64,000 nucleotides of DNA from Phaseolus vulgaris. Its lineage: Eukaryota; Streptophyta; Magnoliopsida; Fabales; Fabaceae. Positions 13,401 to 23,869 of this stretch are shown piece after piece. Numbering within the stretch: the stretch's first letter is position 1; every line of letters begins with the position of its first letter. The stretch lies in contig NC_023757.2 of assembly GCF_000499845.2 (NCBI RefSeq), forward strand, positions 2,824,118 to 2,888,117. The letters run 5' to 3'. Below the pieces are notes generated by a model. That model had not been told where the DNA came from and did no database searches. It worked only from the letters and a program-made list of their open reading frames with translations. Made by a program: the position numbers and the translations under genes.

Positions 13401-16400
13401 AAGTTATCTTTTTAAATCATAAAATACTGTACTGAAAACATCATATTTATACTGTATGTTGGTTATAATTATATCTATATAAATCTAAATTGAAGAATAA
13501 TTGGGAAGTGTTGAAGTGGTAGCAATAATTTGGATTACTCTTGCATGCTTTGTTGGTTTTGTATATTTAATAATTGAAATTTGTGCAGGGAAGCTTGTCT
13601 GGGCAAAGACAAGGACAGCCCGTCTTTATCACCAAGCTAGAAGTATGTTCTCATATGCATGATAAAATTATTTTAATCTCACTTTAATTTGTTATTTCTG
13701 TTTTTAATTTGGACAGCCTATTTTCATATCCCTGTCTAGCCTTTTCCGTCTCATTCTTAGTAATGGAGATTGATGTAATTTTATAGCAACTCGTTACCTC
13801 TTTCTTGAATGATCCTGATGCGCAATTTTTGTGGGCAGGGTTACAGGAATTCTTCTGCCTCTGAATCGTAAGTTCAGGATGCTGTATTATCTCTTCCCAG
13901 TAGTATAGAAAATATTGTGTTTGAAATTTATACTAAAAAACTTAAAAAATATTCTTATTTTTGGTTGAATTGATTTTGGTTTAAATCAAGTGTTTAGTGC
14001 GATTATGAAATACCGGATTGTGAGCAATAGATACAACACTTTGATTGTCATAAAGAAGAACATTAGTAAATGAAACTTGCAATTCAGTGAGTAATTTAGA
14101 AATCCATGTTAATTTAGTGGAAGTTTGAGAAAAACTTCTATACTCAGCCTCAATACTAGAACGAGCAGTAACTCGCTGCATTCAGGACTGCCAAGATATT
14201 AAATTGGAACCAAGCAAGATGGCTGCTCCTGAAGTAGAATGTCTATCATCAATATCAGATGCCCGCCCAATCAACATCACAAAAAGGCTTTCAAGGACAA
14301 AGGTTAGACAAGAGATGCAGGCTGAATATGTAGTCCATGAAAGAAGGTACCTTTAAAATACCTAAGTATGCATTTTACCACAACCCAATGAGAATATAAT
14401 GGTTTGGCCATAAATTGACTGACGAGGTCCCAAGTCCCATTGCTCTGTAATCCACACATCTTGTTTATCACAACTTGTTTCCATCCTAGATGGGCAAACA
14501 CATCACTTGCAATCTTAGGAATTGAAATAGAGTGTAAGGAAGAAAGACTAGAATATTAAGAAGGAGAAATACCTTAAAGAACTTAAAGAAGTATAACAAG
14601 GTGAAGTACTATGTGTAGAATGTATACGTTTATCAGAGAGCAATGAGAATTTCAGACTTACGATGCAACACTGAAAGATGAGACGAAGGAGTAAGTGTCA
14701 AAGGTGAGTCTATGGTGTTGTTGGTGCTAGGTGGGGGCAGGAACCGAACAGAGAAGAGAGAAACTGAAAAGGCATTTGATGAATTCTGTATGTTTAGACC
14801 ATGATGAAGCTAACGTTTTTTTTTTCCTGGAAATTCTAAGTTGTCTTTTTAGAACATAAAAGATATGAAAGTCTATTTTTTGAGACATTCATCATCAAAC
14901 AAAGGTGTATATACAATTCTTGACTATCAATTTAGATATTTTCTGAAGTTTGTTAAGAGTCTATGAATCATTGATTTTGATGTTATTATCTGTCTGAAAT
15001 GCTTTGTATCTTCTGTTAACTTCATTAATTTGTTGATTTTCTCACATGTTATTGATTTGGATGTCAGACTTGCATCAAATTGGCCCTCTGTAATGCAAAT
15101 AGTTCGCCTTATATCTCAGGACCACATGAATAACAAGTAACTCCTTATTTTAACTGTTGCCATGTTCATTTCCTCTCATGGACACAGACACACATACTCA
15201 TTAATATTGGTTCTTAATGTTTTCTTGTAGGCAATATGTTGGAAAGGCAGATTTCCTAGTTTTTCGGGCAATGAACCCGCACGGATTTCTTGGTCAGCTG
15301 CAGGAAAAGAAGCTGGTATGTTATCTTTGGGTGTTTTTATTTTGTCCCATTCCTATAAATCCCCCTTCTCCTAAACGCTGTTTGAACTCAGCCACAATTT
15401 CAATTATTTCCTGAATTTTTACCCTTGATGTCTTCTCTAAACTTCTTGCTCATGAAAGTTATAAGTAATTCAGGTTTAGTTCTATGAGCATTTTAAGGCA
15501 ACAACTTAATGGCAAACGATTTTGAATTAATAATACTTGTAACTCAAGTAATATTAATGTATGTTGCATTACGTTCTTGTCTGTCTCATAATGATTTGAC
15601 TTAATGACCTGTCAAAGGTAACCTATAGGTTCAAGCTGTTTGCAAATGATTTGAGACTATTTTTATTTAAATCTAAATAAATCCCTTAGGAGAAGGTTAG
15701 ATGTGTTCCTCTACTTTGGGTGAAGGTTTGCCAAAAAAGGAGATTGCAATTTTTGGCCCTGCAGTTTCGCAGTTCATTGGTGTGGTTGGAATAGAATGGC
15801 TACATCTTGGAGGGTCTTTGCCCCTAAACTTGTTACGGGATAGAGTTAGTTCTTTGCTCCAAATGAGGTAGTCCACCACATTCTTCAGCAATCTAATAAT
15901 CTTCTCCAATTCCAAAGCCTGAAATTCACACAAGATAGGTAGAAACTTAGTAACACAGTTGAGGTTCAGATTGTGCATTAATACCATGCGGAAAAGTGAA
16001 CATTTTTTACTTATTTGAAATTGATGCAATGGGGAAGTATAAACAGGAAGAGGAGATTAATTCTTATCAGGCAATAATCTTTAAATGCTTTGTCTAAAAA
16101 AAACAAAAAAGGAAATAAAACAGATTCTAATTATGTCAATTCCTAATAATTTGATGTACAAATAAAATCACATAATTTTGATTGATTTCCATAGATCAAA
16201 TCCCATGATTCTGATTGCTTTCCTTAACTATCATACACTGTATATGAAGAATTACCTTATGCATGTGGACCATTGGTTTCATTTCTTGCAGGAGGAATTT
16301 TTTGTGGTCCTGAATTTGTTGTTTGATTTTTCAGTGTGCAGTCATTCAATTACCATCACAGACGTTGCTACTATCTGTTTCTGACAAAGCCTTCCGCTTG

Positions 16401-17056
16401 ATTGGGATGCTTTTTCCTGGGGTAACATTTAGTTGCTGATTTGCTTGACGCTCTATTATAATTATTGGCCTGTTATACCTTGCTTATTTACTTGAAGCCT
16501 TGAATGCTTGCAGGACATGGTTGTATTTAAGCCACAATTGTCCAGTCAGCAGCAGCAACAAATGCAGCAACAGCACCAGCAGATGCAATCACAACAGCAG
16601 CATCTTCCGCAGTTGCAACAGCAGCAGCAACTTCCTCACATGCAGCAACAGCAACTTCCTCAGATGCAACAGCAGCAGCAACAACTCCAGCAGCAGCAGC
16701 AGCAGCAGCAACTTCCTCAGCTGCAACAACAGCAGCAGCAGCTTCCTCAGCTACAACAGCAGCAACAGCTTCCTCAGGTCCAACAGCAGCAGCTTTCTCA
16801 GTTGCAACAACAACAGCTTCCACAAATCCCGCAACAGCAGCAGCTACCTCAGCTTCAACAACAAATTCCACAACTACAGCAGCAGCAGCAGCAGCTTCCA
16901 CAGTTACAGCAACTGCAGCCTCAGCAGCAGCAGATGGTTGGGGCAGGAATGGGTCAAGCCTATGTTCAAGGCCCTGGGAGGTCACAGCTGGTTTCTCAGG
17001 GACAAGTTTCTTCCCAGGGAACAACAAACATTGGTGGAGGGGGATTCATGAGTTAG
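1430..17056 (+). CDS. MED25: Mediator complex subunit 25 (MED25/PFT1), 5' partial
   Basis: Exons: 1430-1460, 1863-1926, 2388-2518, 7914-8123, 8256-8321, 8846-9053, 9389-9459, 9578-10423, 13589-13642, 13839-13867, 15068-15136, 15231-15315, 16335-16421, 16514-17056 (TAG). All have GT-AG borders and join in frame, giving about 831 residues. The order matches plant MED25: a von Willebrand A-type N-terminal domain (exons 1-6, including QRTGWTRDPDVFFLWLSS), a Ser/Gly/Met/Pro-rich linker (exon 8), the activator-interacting domain from KVWEGSLSGQ to FKPQ (exons 8-14), and a glutamine-rich tail ending GGGGFMS. MED25 is a nuclear Mediator subunit that links transcription factors to RNA polymerase II; in Arabidopsis (PFT1) it acts in jasmonate signalling, light quality and flowering. 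The first exon, about 33 residues in relatives, was not found. Introns of 5.4 kb and 3.2 kb are unusually large and filled with repeats. Confidence 0.95.
2190..2213 (+). repeat. Poly-C run of about 24 nt
   Basis: An uninterrupted C homopolymer in AT-rich DNA, in the intron between the second and third MED25 exons seen here. Its exact length may be unreliable, since homopolymers of this size often carry sequencing error. Confidence 0.9.
3652..4123. mobile_element. Mutator-like non-autonomous element with GC-rich core
   Basis: The ends are imperfect inverted repeats: TGGTTATCAAACTCTCG on the left and AGGTTGTCAAACTCGCG on the complement of the right, 14 of 17 matching. Flanks 3640-3651 and 4124-4135 are a 12-bp direct repeat (TGAGTTGAACCA/TGAGTTGAACTA, one mismatch) that contains the duplication. 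Subterminal ACTCGG and GAGTCTACG words repeat several times. The core at about 3880-4030 is very GC-rich (runs of GGTTGCAGGTGGT) and is preceded by an AAAACGGTGTCGTTCTGAATG stretch like a plant gene leader, so it may be captured gene DNA. No transposase is present. A decayed relative sits at about 47285-47400. Confidence 0.6.
5040..5265 (+). repeat. Degenerate about 40-bp tandem motif array, copy 1
   Basis: Three diverged units with the pattern GAGTATT..TTTGGA....CCACTCCTGG.TAA, about 40 bp apart, then a tail (GTGATCAAAAGAGG, AATGTTTAC, TTGCTAATGTTCT). The same array and tail recur at about 33430-33770. The family is unknown; it may be retrotransposon-derived. Confidence 0.55.
10424..13588 (+). 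other. 3.2-kb MED25 intron
   Basis: Lies between the linker exon and the exons of the activator-interacting domain. 10600-11100 is very AT-rich with a short TA run near 10750. 12177-12840 is a tandem TRIM array. The reading frame of the preceding exon stays open to a stop at 10574-10576, so retention of this intron would truncate the protein. Confidence 0.85.
12177..12840 (+). mobile_element. Tandem TRIM-like LTR retroelement (LTR-internal-LTR-internal-LTR)
   Basis: Three LTR-like copies start at 12177, 12434 and 12731, each with TGTGTT.GAGATC.CACAT and the block CCTTATAAG..GTTTTATAAGG.GAGTTAGG. After the first two come TGGTATCAGAGTT and TGGTACCAGAGTC, a primer-binding-site match for initiator Met tRNA. 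A short internal part (GAGAGTTTGTTGG, TATCAG.CCACCCG) then ends in purine-rich AAGGGG or AAGGGGG directly before the next LTR. LTR length is about 120-160 bp and the internal part about 125-140 bp, with no coding capacity. The middle LTR has a partial internal duplication and the third is shorter. Confidence 0.75.
13868..15067 (+). other. MED25 intron holding a retrotransposon fragment
   Basis: A 1.2-kb intron. An antisense Copia RNase H fragment occupies about 13981-14505. The remainder (14516-15060) shows no recognisable feature apart from T-rich DNA near the acceptor. Confidence 0.8.
13981..14505 (-). pseudogene. Ty1/Copia polyprotein fragment (RNase H end)
   Basis: Read on the minus strand, 14501-14304 gives HWVVVKCILRYFKGT. 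A stop-interrupted stretch with a DVDWAG-like word and RHSTSGAAI follows, then 14181-13981 gives VTARSSIEAEYRSFSQTSTK and ends KHLI. This is the characteristic C-terminal reverse transcriptase/RNase H part of plant Copia polyproteins. It carries stops and a frame change, lacks the rest of the element, and lies antisense in a MED25 intron. Confidence 0.85.
16552..16935 (+). repeat. CAG/CAA-rich polyglutamine-coding tract in MED25
   Basis: Within the last MED25 exon, CAG and CAA codons alternate in runs of 2 to 9, separated by a recurring Leu-Pro-Gln/His word (CTTCCTCAG and variants). Long Q-rich tails are typical of plant MED25. The mixed codons should limit slippage compared with a pure CAG repeat. 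Confidence 0.9.
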
Positions 17057-18112
17057 CTCAATTTTTCATAGGTTTCCCCACGGCCACGAAGGGTATGGTA
17101 TTAAAAGAATCATCTGCGACAGGTATCCAGTCACAAGTATTTTAGCTCATAATTTATCACTCTGATACGTTTTTATCACAGAAAGACGTTAGAATGTCCA
17201 TTTAATTTATTCTGCAATGTAGCCATTAAAAACTCAGCCTAAATAGTTAATATTTGAAAGCATGTTAATTTTAAAGTTAGGTAGAATTGATTTTGATAAA
17301 TATTTTGAAACTGGAGAATGAAATTGGTAAGTGTAGGATTGACTGTGTTTAGCAACCCAGCATAATGTTGAAATATGAAAATTTGTAAACAATGCCGTTT
17401 CTTTTCTCCTGTGATGTAAACAACTAAATGTCTATATAGGTATTCCTGTTGGTAAGAAGTTGTATATTTGTGCATCACAAAAGAAGGAGGCCACAAAAAG
17501 GTTATTAAGTGAGAAAGAAGGTTAAGTATTGTGTGAGAAACGGGATGAAAAAGGATAAACCGAGAAATTGAAAAGAGAAAAAGAAAATTTGAACTCTTAG
17601 ATTTTAAAATTATTATATCTAACAATAAAAGTATTGTTGGTTCTTATTATTGCTATTGTGATTCTGCATTGGAGAGTAATGGCGTGATCTCCGTGTGTAT
17701 ATAATTACCATTCTCAAAGAAAGCAATCATTCGCTACTATTCAGTGCTTGTCTTTCATTTTCCATACTGTTTATGATATACTCCTCTTAGTCCTGCAAAC
17801 AACTAACCTCTTGAGGTTAGGTCACATACCAACTGAAAGAAAGCACAAGCTCTACAAAAAGGGCGTAAACCTACTAAATTTTGTTGGGGATTGTCCGATA
17901 GTTTTTGGAACAAGTTCACGATATTTTAAAAATAGTTCATGAGATGACTAAGAGCAGTTTACTCAAGTAGAAAATGGCATTGAACATGTTGATTTATAAC
18001 CTCAGCTATATCCAATTCTTGTCATAATTAAAAGTATTATCAATATCACTTTTAGCTTACTATTAGTACACAAAGTTACTTTTTTTTACTATTTATTAAT
18101 TTTCAAAAGTAG

Positions 18113-18215
18113 ATGTTATTTGTGGTTGTATATTCATTAAGTTTGATAAGTACATGTTATTTGTGGTTGTATATTCATTAAGTTTGATAAGTACATGTTA
18201 TTTGTGGTTGTATAA
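18113..18215 (+). repeat. 41-bp tandem repeat, about 2.5 copies
   Basis: A 41-bp unit beginning ATGTTATTTGTGGTTGTATA occurs at 18113 and 18154, with a half copy at 18195-18215. The copies are essentially identical, suggesting recent duplication. Confidence 0.9.
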
Positions 18216-18667
18216 CTAAAGTTTTTTAAGATAATACAAAGAAAATTTGAGTATATAAAAAGATCTATCCTTACTCCATAGTCTATTTCACATTACTTAA
18301 GGATTCATAAATAATGTACACTCTACTTGTCTATCAAACACACTATTACAAGCTTGTGAAAGTATTTTGCATGACCCATTTATATAAGATGTAAATGTTC
18401 ATTCCTTCATTAGAATTTTCTGTATGGAAAAAACTTCCTTTATAAATGTGTCTTGCACTCAAAGTGTTGTATAAAGGATAACATTTTTTTCTATATTATT
18501 TCTCTACTATTTTCACAGCACCATTTTGATACAAACTAATGATTGGTACATTGTGGTAGAATCATTTATGAGACGTGTTCTTCCTTATAAAGGTGTGTTT
18601 AGTGTTGAAAACTTGTTTTTGTCTTCTTCTAAGACTTCAATTGCATTTAAGCTATTGTATGTGTCTT

Positions 18668-18737
18668 TTATATTTATATATATATATGTATATATATGTA
18701 TATATATATATGTATATATATATGTATATCTATATAT

Positions 18738-18812
<75 letters not shown>

Positions 18813-18818
18813 TATATA
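18668..18818 (+). repeat. TA/TATG microsatellite
   Basis: About 150 bp of alternating TA with interspersed TATATG units in the first half and nearly pure TA in the second. Confidence 0.95.
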
Positions 18819-18880
18819 AATTATGTTTTAGACGTAGAATTATTTCAATTATATTGTAACTTTTGATATCAATCTTAATG

Positions 18881-19012
18881 TATTTAAATTATATTATATT
18901 AATTTAAATTATATTATATTAATTTAAATTATATTATATTAATTTAAATTATATTATATTAATTTAAATTATATTATATTAATTTAAATTATATTATATT
19001 AATTTAAATTAA
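18881..19012 (+). repeat. 20-bp AT-only tandem repeat, about 6.5 copies
   Basis: The unit AATTTAAATTATATTATATT repeats from 18881 with almost no divergence and ends in AATTTAAATTAAATTAAATT. The high identity suggests recent expansion. Confidence 0.95.
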
Positions 19013-20145
19013 ATTAAATTATCTTTCTGTAAATAGATAACATTTATTACATATATACAGTTGATTAACTTTGGATGAGGTGATGTTAAGTGTATAATTT
19101 TCCTTCAAATGAGACTAGATTTATATATAGCTTTTAAAAAATATACTGATTTATATGTGATTCTGTTTAAATAATAAAATGAATATCAAAGTTAAAATTA
19201 ATAAAAGTTAAATTGTATTTCTATTAATGATTTCATTTTACAAATTAAAGTAATAAAAATTACTTTGCAAAAAAATTTCTCCGTCTCAGAAAAGTCACGA
19301 AAAGAAAAAATGCAGGTAATAATGTCCCTATTTATTCTCGTGGTCATAATATATACATGTATAGAAAAGGTATGATATAATTGATAGATAAAATTGTCTT
19401 TTAAATATATATGTTCGATTTCAATTTGTAGATTTAAATATGTATATATTCAGAAAAATCATCCCAAATAAATTTCAGTATTTTTAAAAGATTAATCTTT
19501 TAGAAAAATTTCCTACAAGCATGTAAAATATAATTTCAAATATAAAGGGACACAAACATGATACCCAAGTGGTTTTTGCAAACTTTATGGGGTTGGAAGG
19601 TCATAAAAAGCCAATTTTTTTGTGGTTGGAAAGCTACAATTTGTATGGTGAGTTGAGGGTTGAGTGTTTTTTTTTCTTTGGTCTTAGGAAAGAAAAAGAC
19701 ATTGATTAGCATAATGTGTTTAGTCAAAGGAAATGATGTGTAGGATAAGTTAGGTAGTTTATCTATTTCAAAAACATTGCGAGTAAAAGGAAGACTACAA
19801 TATATAAGATTATTATATATTGTCTTCTCTCTCTCAGTTCATACATTATCTGTCTATTCTTATAATATTTTGTGTATGTTTAGTTTCACCATTTTCATGA
19901 TCACATCCATTGGCTCTTGGATTGGAACACAGAGAGTACAATGAATGCTTCCTCACAATTATATAGTTTCAAAGAGTGAAAGTAAGCTTTTTTATGTTAA
20001 GAAAGACCTATGTTTCAAAATGAATAATAAGAGGTTAAAAAAATATCAAAGATTATGGAGAAAGATTCACAATAGGAATGTATAGGAGATTTAAAAAGAA
20101 TATCTCAACAATTCCTATATATTATGGATGGTCGAAAAATGGTTT

Positions 20146-20323
20146 AATAGCGGGTAATCTGATAAGTCCAACAAATTATTGTTAGGATGTGTTAAAAAGT
20201 GACTCTGATACCATGAATTTTAAGTCTAATTCAACCTCATAAAATTAACATATAAGGTGAGTTTACACCCGCTTATATATTATGAAAATATATTAACTTT
20301 TAATCAATGTAGGATCTCCAACA
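20146..20323 (-). mobile_element. TRIM-like LTR with primer-binding site
   Basis: On the minus strand an LTR starts TGTTGGAGATCCTACATTG (from 20323) and runs to about 20214. A TGGTATCAGAGTC primer-binding site (complement near 20200-20213) and part of the internal region (TTTGTTGGACTTATCAGAT) follow. Same family as 12177-12840. Confidence 0.65.
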
Positions 20324-20530
20324 AATAGCTTTAAGAAATAATAATTTTTTGAAATTGAGTTTTAAGATACTTGTATATACATGTTTGGATGTAAGAATAA
20401 CTTTAAAAAATAAGAGTAAAATAAAAATAACATATATGAGACAATAAATAATGTTCTAGTTAAGAAGTTTGAAAATCCTAAGATAGAACATTTAGTGTTT
20501 ACCTTTTTACCTTTAAGAGATGTAAAAGCT

Positions 20531-21120
20531 ATGGGTGGAAAAATTGGACAACTCGTTTCGTTTTGATGGGATTTGTTGTTAATCCATAAAAAAAAAACGA
20601 GTTAAGTTGGTCTGTTTAAGTTATACCAGCTGAAATTGATAACTAGTCCGATTATATGATTGTGATTTGTGGGTTGGTATGTTACTTTTTAATTATTTTT
20701 GAATATATTTATTTTATTGTAGTAATTAAATCACATCTTTGAAAAATAAAAGTACAAGAAAGAACAATAAATTTGAATCAAACTTTAATATTCTAATAAA
20801 AAATGTTTAATGTCCAACAAAACAAAGTAAATATCAATAATACTCCAATGAATAAAATCATGTATAAAGAAAGTAATGTAAATAAAATTTTACATAAAAT
20901 TTTAACACCACCAATTTTGATTACAAAAGCATGACATTCCTATTTAAAAGTACAAAAAATAAAAGAGGGTGGGCTAGCGAGTTAGCCTACCCCGTCCCGC
21001 CTGTGGTCCGACCGATTGGCGAATTAGACGAACCAAACGAATATAAACTGACATGAACCGCTTAAAGGATGGTGCATTGGTGGGTTAATCATGAAACCCG
21101 ACCCACTTTGTTGCTCCTAG
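20531..21120. mobile_element. hAT-like non-autonomous element
   Basis: Flanked by identical 8-bp direct repeats TAAAAGCT (20523-20530 and 21121-21128), the duplication length of hAT elements. The left end is ATGGGTGGAAAAATTGGAC; the complement of the right end is CTAGGAGCAACAAAGTGGGT. Both resemble the GGGGTGGCAAAA.GGG ends of plant hAT elements. The interior has GGTT/GGTC words typical of such elements but no transposase frame. About 590 bp long. Confidence 0.6.
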
Positions 21121-22291
21121 TAAAAGCTTTTATTTATATTAATTTTTTAAGTAAAAACTTTTATTTATATTTATTTTACTATAGTAATAAGTCCCACCCC
21201 TATTTTCCCCCTTTAATAATTAAATTAGGGCTGTACTTGCGGTGATAGTGTGAATGAGGTGTCATTGATAATATAGATTCATCTATTATTTATATTTATT
21301 ATTACATACATTTTTTTAATGAAGTATTTACCAGAACTTATTATTAAAAATGATATAATTAAATAATATTATCGAGATTTTCTATTATGATGTTAGTACT
21401 TGACCACTTGGATCGACTACAACTGCCCCAATCTATGTATATTATATGTATATTAAGAGTAAAGAGATAAAAAAAAAAGTAGACATATAAAAAAATTAAC
21501 AATAAATAAAAGTATTACATTTTTTTTTTCTTGACATGGTATAAAAACAAAAGTTTATACTTTCTAGTAGGCTCATATGGGTTAGTAGTGACCTATGGAA
21601 GGGGAGTGTTGAGAAGTTTAACATTGTGTATCTCAACTGTTATAGTGAGTCTTATATATGTAACTAGTTAATGAAATGATTTTTTTTTTTACATTAATAA
21701 TATATATAAAAAAAATTGAAGTATTTAAAACTATTCAATTATATTCGACTGTGTTTTGTTCTTGGAATCTTTTGAAAAAAAATTCTAATGCATAGAGTTG
21801 ATAATTAATTATTTTAGATTGTTTTGGGTGGCTTTAAGGAATCTCTACTTTTCTGTTTTGAACAATTAGTGAAACACAAGCTTCATAGTTCTTTACTTTT
21901 ATTTTTATTATTATTATTATTAATAATTATTGTTTTCACTTTAAAGGCAATACAATTATTATACAATATTATAAGCATAATTGGGAGCATAGATCCCTGG
22001 TTTATGACATCTTGTTCTTAAGAATTTTCATCCATAGACTCTCAAAAGCAACACAAATTAAAGAAAAGTTTTGTAGATTTGATGCCTTGTTAATTTGTGC
22101 TGTTTCTCAAAGAAGAATAAAAGGATCCTTCTTCCTTTGTTCATTTGAGTTGGATTGTTCTCAAGTATATGGTTCTTATTCTTTCTTACTTTCATTTGAA
22201 CAATCATTCTACTTTCATCATCTTCTCATTGTTACACCATTTATGGTTCTCAATTAATTTGCCCTAATTAAGATATATGAATGCATTTTTT

Positions 22292-22650
22292 CACTACAAG
22301 AAAATATGAAATAGAAATCAATTTTTAGATACCAAAATAATTAGTTGCAATAGTAACTAAACTAGAGACGATTTTAGAAACTAAAACAAAATTTGATTTC
22401 TAAATTAGTTTTTATTATTGTTAAATAATTTTTAAATTGATATCTAATTAACAACCAAGGTTTTAGAGACCAAATTTAGAAACTAAATAATTGATAGTTA
22501 AAACTTTGGTTGCTAATTAGATACCCATTTAGAAACTATTTAACGGTAATAGAAACTAATTTAGATTTTTTTAGTTTCTAAAATGATTTTTAATTTAATT
22601 ATTATTGTAACTAATTATTTTGGTTTTTATTTCATAATTTTCTTGTAGTG
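22292..22650. mobile_element. CACTA-type MITE, copy 1
   Basis: Starts CACTACAAGAAAATATGAAAT and ends ATTTCATAATTTTCTTGTAGTG, a near-perfect terminal inverted repeat with the CACTA/TAGTG ends of En/Spm elements. Flanked by TTT on both sides, fitting a 3-bp duplication. The interior folds back on itself (AACCAAGGTTTTAGAGACC and related words recur inverted). 359 bp, no coding capacity. Confidence 0.85.
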
Positions 22651-22769
22651 TTTATCTATTAATCCAACCTCACCTTTATCCATTCAAATAGATTTGAACA
22701 TGTGTTTTTGGCTCATATATACCAATTTTGTTTTGGGCCCTTAATAAAAGAAATAAATTTTTAGTTCTT

Positions 22770-23045
22770 AAGTTTATTTAAATAACAATTTAAAAAAAAA
22801 TAAAGTAATTTAGATTCCATTTTAGAACAAAACGAAATAAATATTTATCAGAAACAAAGACAAAGTTAACAAAATTTAAATCTACAGTTTTCATTTTCAT
22901 TTTTCATCCTAAAATTTATTTGAATAACACTTTAAAAAAATAAAGTAATTTACATTCCATTTTAGAACAAAATAAAATAAATATTTATGAGAAACAAAGA
23001 CAAAGTTAAAAAAAAAAATTAAATCTATAGTTTTCATTTTTCATT
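22770..23045 (+). repeat. 140-bp tandem duplication
   Basis: A segment containing TAAAGTAATTTAGATTCCAT and AGAAACAAAGACAAAGTTAA occurs twice, with TAAAGTAATT at 22801 and again at 22941. Copies differ at a few positions. Confidence 0.85.
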
Positions 23046-23569
23046 TATCATCTTTACATGGCCGAAAAGAAAGTGCAACGTGTTCACTTGTAAAGGGACA
23101 GGAATCTGTACTTTAATCTCCACTGTCATTATTCTCTTATTATTGTAGTTTAATATTTTTTTACAAATATTACGTGATTGAATATTTTTAATTTTAAGCA
23201 AAAGTAATTAAATTTAACAATATTTAGGTGGAAAATTGATGATATAAAAAAATATTATCAAACAAGTAGAATCGATGTTAAATTCGTATTAAACCAGTAA
23301 ATATAAAACCTTGTCTAAAATTCTTTAAAAATTCTTTATATTGTTTATAACTTAGCTAGACTTGTTTTCAATATTTAATATGTAACTTCTATCATATGTA
23401 AATCCTAAATGATTTCAATAAATTGTTTAGACTTAATGTTTACTATCAGAATTCATCAATATATAATTTGGCGCCATAATAGATGGTATTAGTATATAAA
23501 TCATACAGATTGTATTCGTATATAAAGTATTATATATATATATAATATTTTTAATAACTATAATAATAA

Positions 23570-23700
23570 TATTAACAATATTTAATAATATTAACAAAAT
23601 TTAATAATATTAACAATATTTAATAACATTAATAATATTAACAAAATTTAATAATATTAAAAATATTTAATAATATTAATGATATTTATATTATTATTAT
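23570..23700 (+). repeat. Imperfect TTAATAATATTAACAA array
   Basis: Tandem variants of TTTAATAATATTAACAATAT fill about 130 bp. Low complexity, no coding. Confidence 0.85.
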
Positions 23701-23869
23701 TCATAATATAAATTATATTAAAAATCATAATATGACAAGTAGTGATTAAAGCTTTTTTGGTCACTGAAGGGACTAGGCTTTGGTGATTATTCTTATCATC
23801 GGTGATAAAGTGTTGAGGAAAGTCTCGAAGGAGAAGACTGTAACAAGACTATGGAACAACTGGATGCAT

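Larger units (their letters stand above)
17057..19900. other. Intergenic DNA downstream of MED25
   Basis: The first few hundred bases should hold the MED25 3' UTR; no clear poly(A) signal was fixed. Beyond are a 41-bp tandem repeat, a long TA microsatellite and a 20-bp tandem repeat (each listed). Reading frames across the TA run encode only alternating Tyr/Ile and are artefacts. No gene recognised. Confidence 0.7.
19901..23860. other. Intergenic DNA rich in small transposons
   Basis: Holds a minus-strand TRIM-like copy (20146-20323), a hAT-like element (20531-21120), a CACTA-type MITE (22292-22650), a 140-bp tandem duplication (22770-23045) and an AT-rich imperfect array (23570-23700). No coding exon recognised; the open frames at 21824-22257 have no family resemblance. 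Confidence 0.7.

Noticed and set aside
16500..17051. Long frames overlapping the last MED25 exon on both strands
   Set aside because: The CAG/CAA tract stays open in other frames as poly-Ser/Asn and, on the minus strand, poly-Ala/Val; these are shadows of the polyglutamine tail.
18526..18859. Two frames of 94-97 codons ending in Tyr/Ile repeats
   Set aside because: They are translations of the TA microsatellite.
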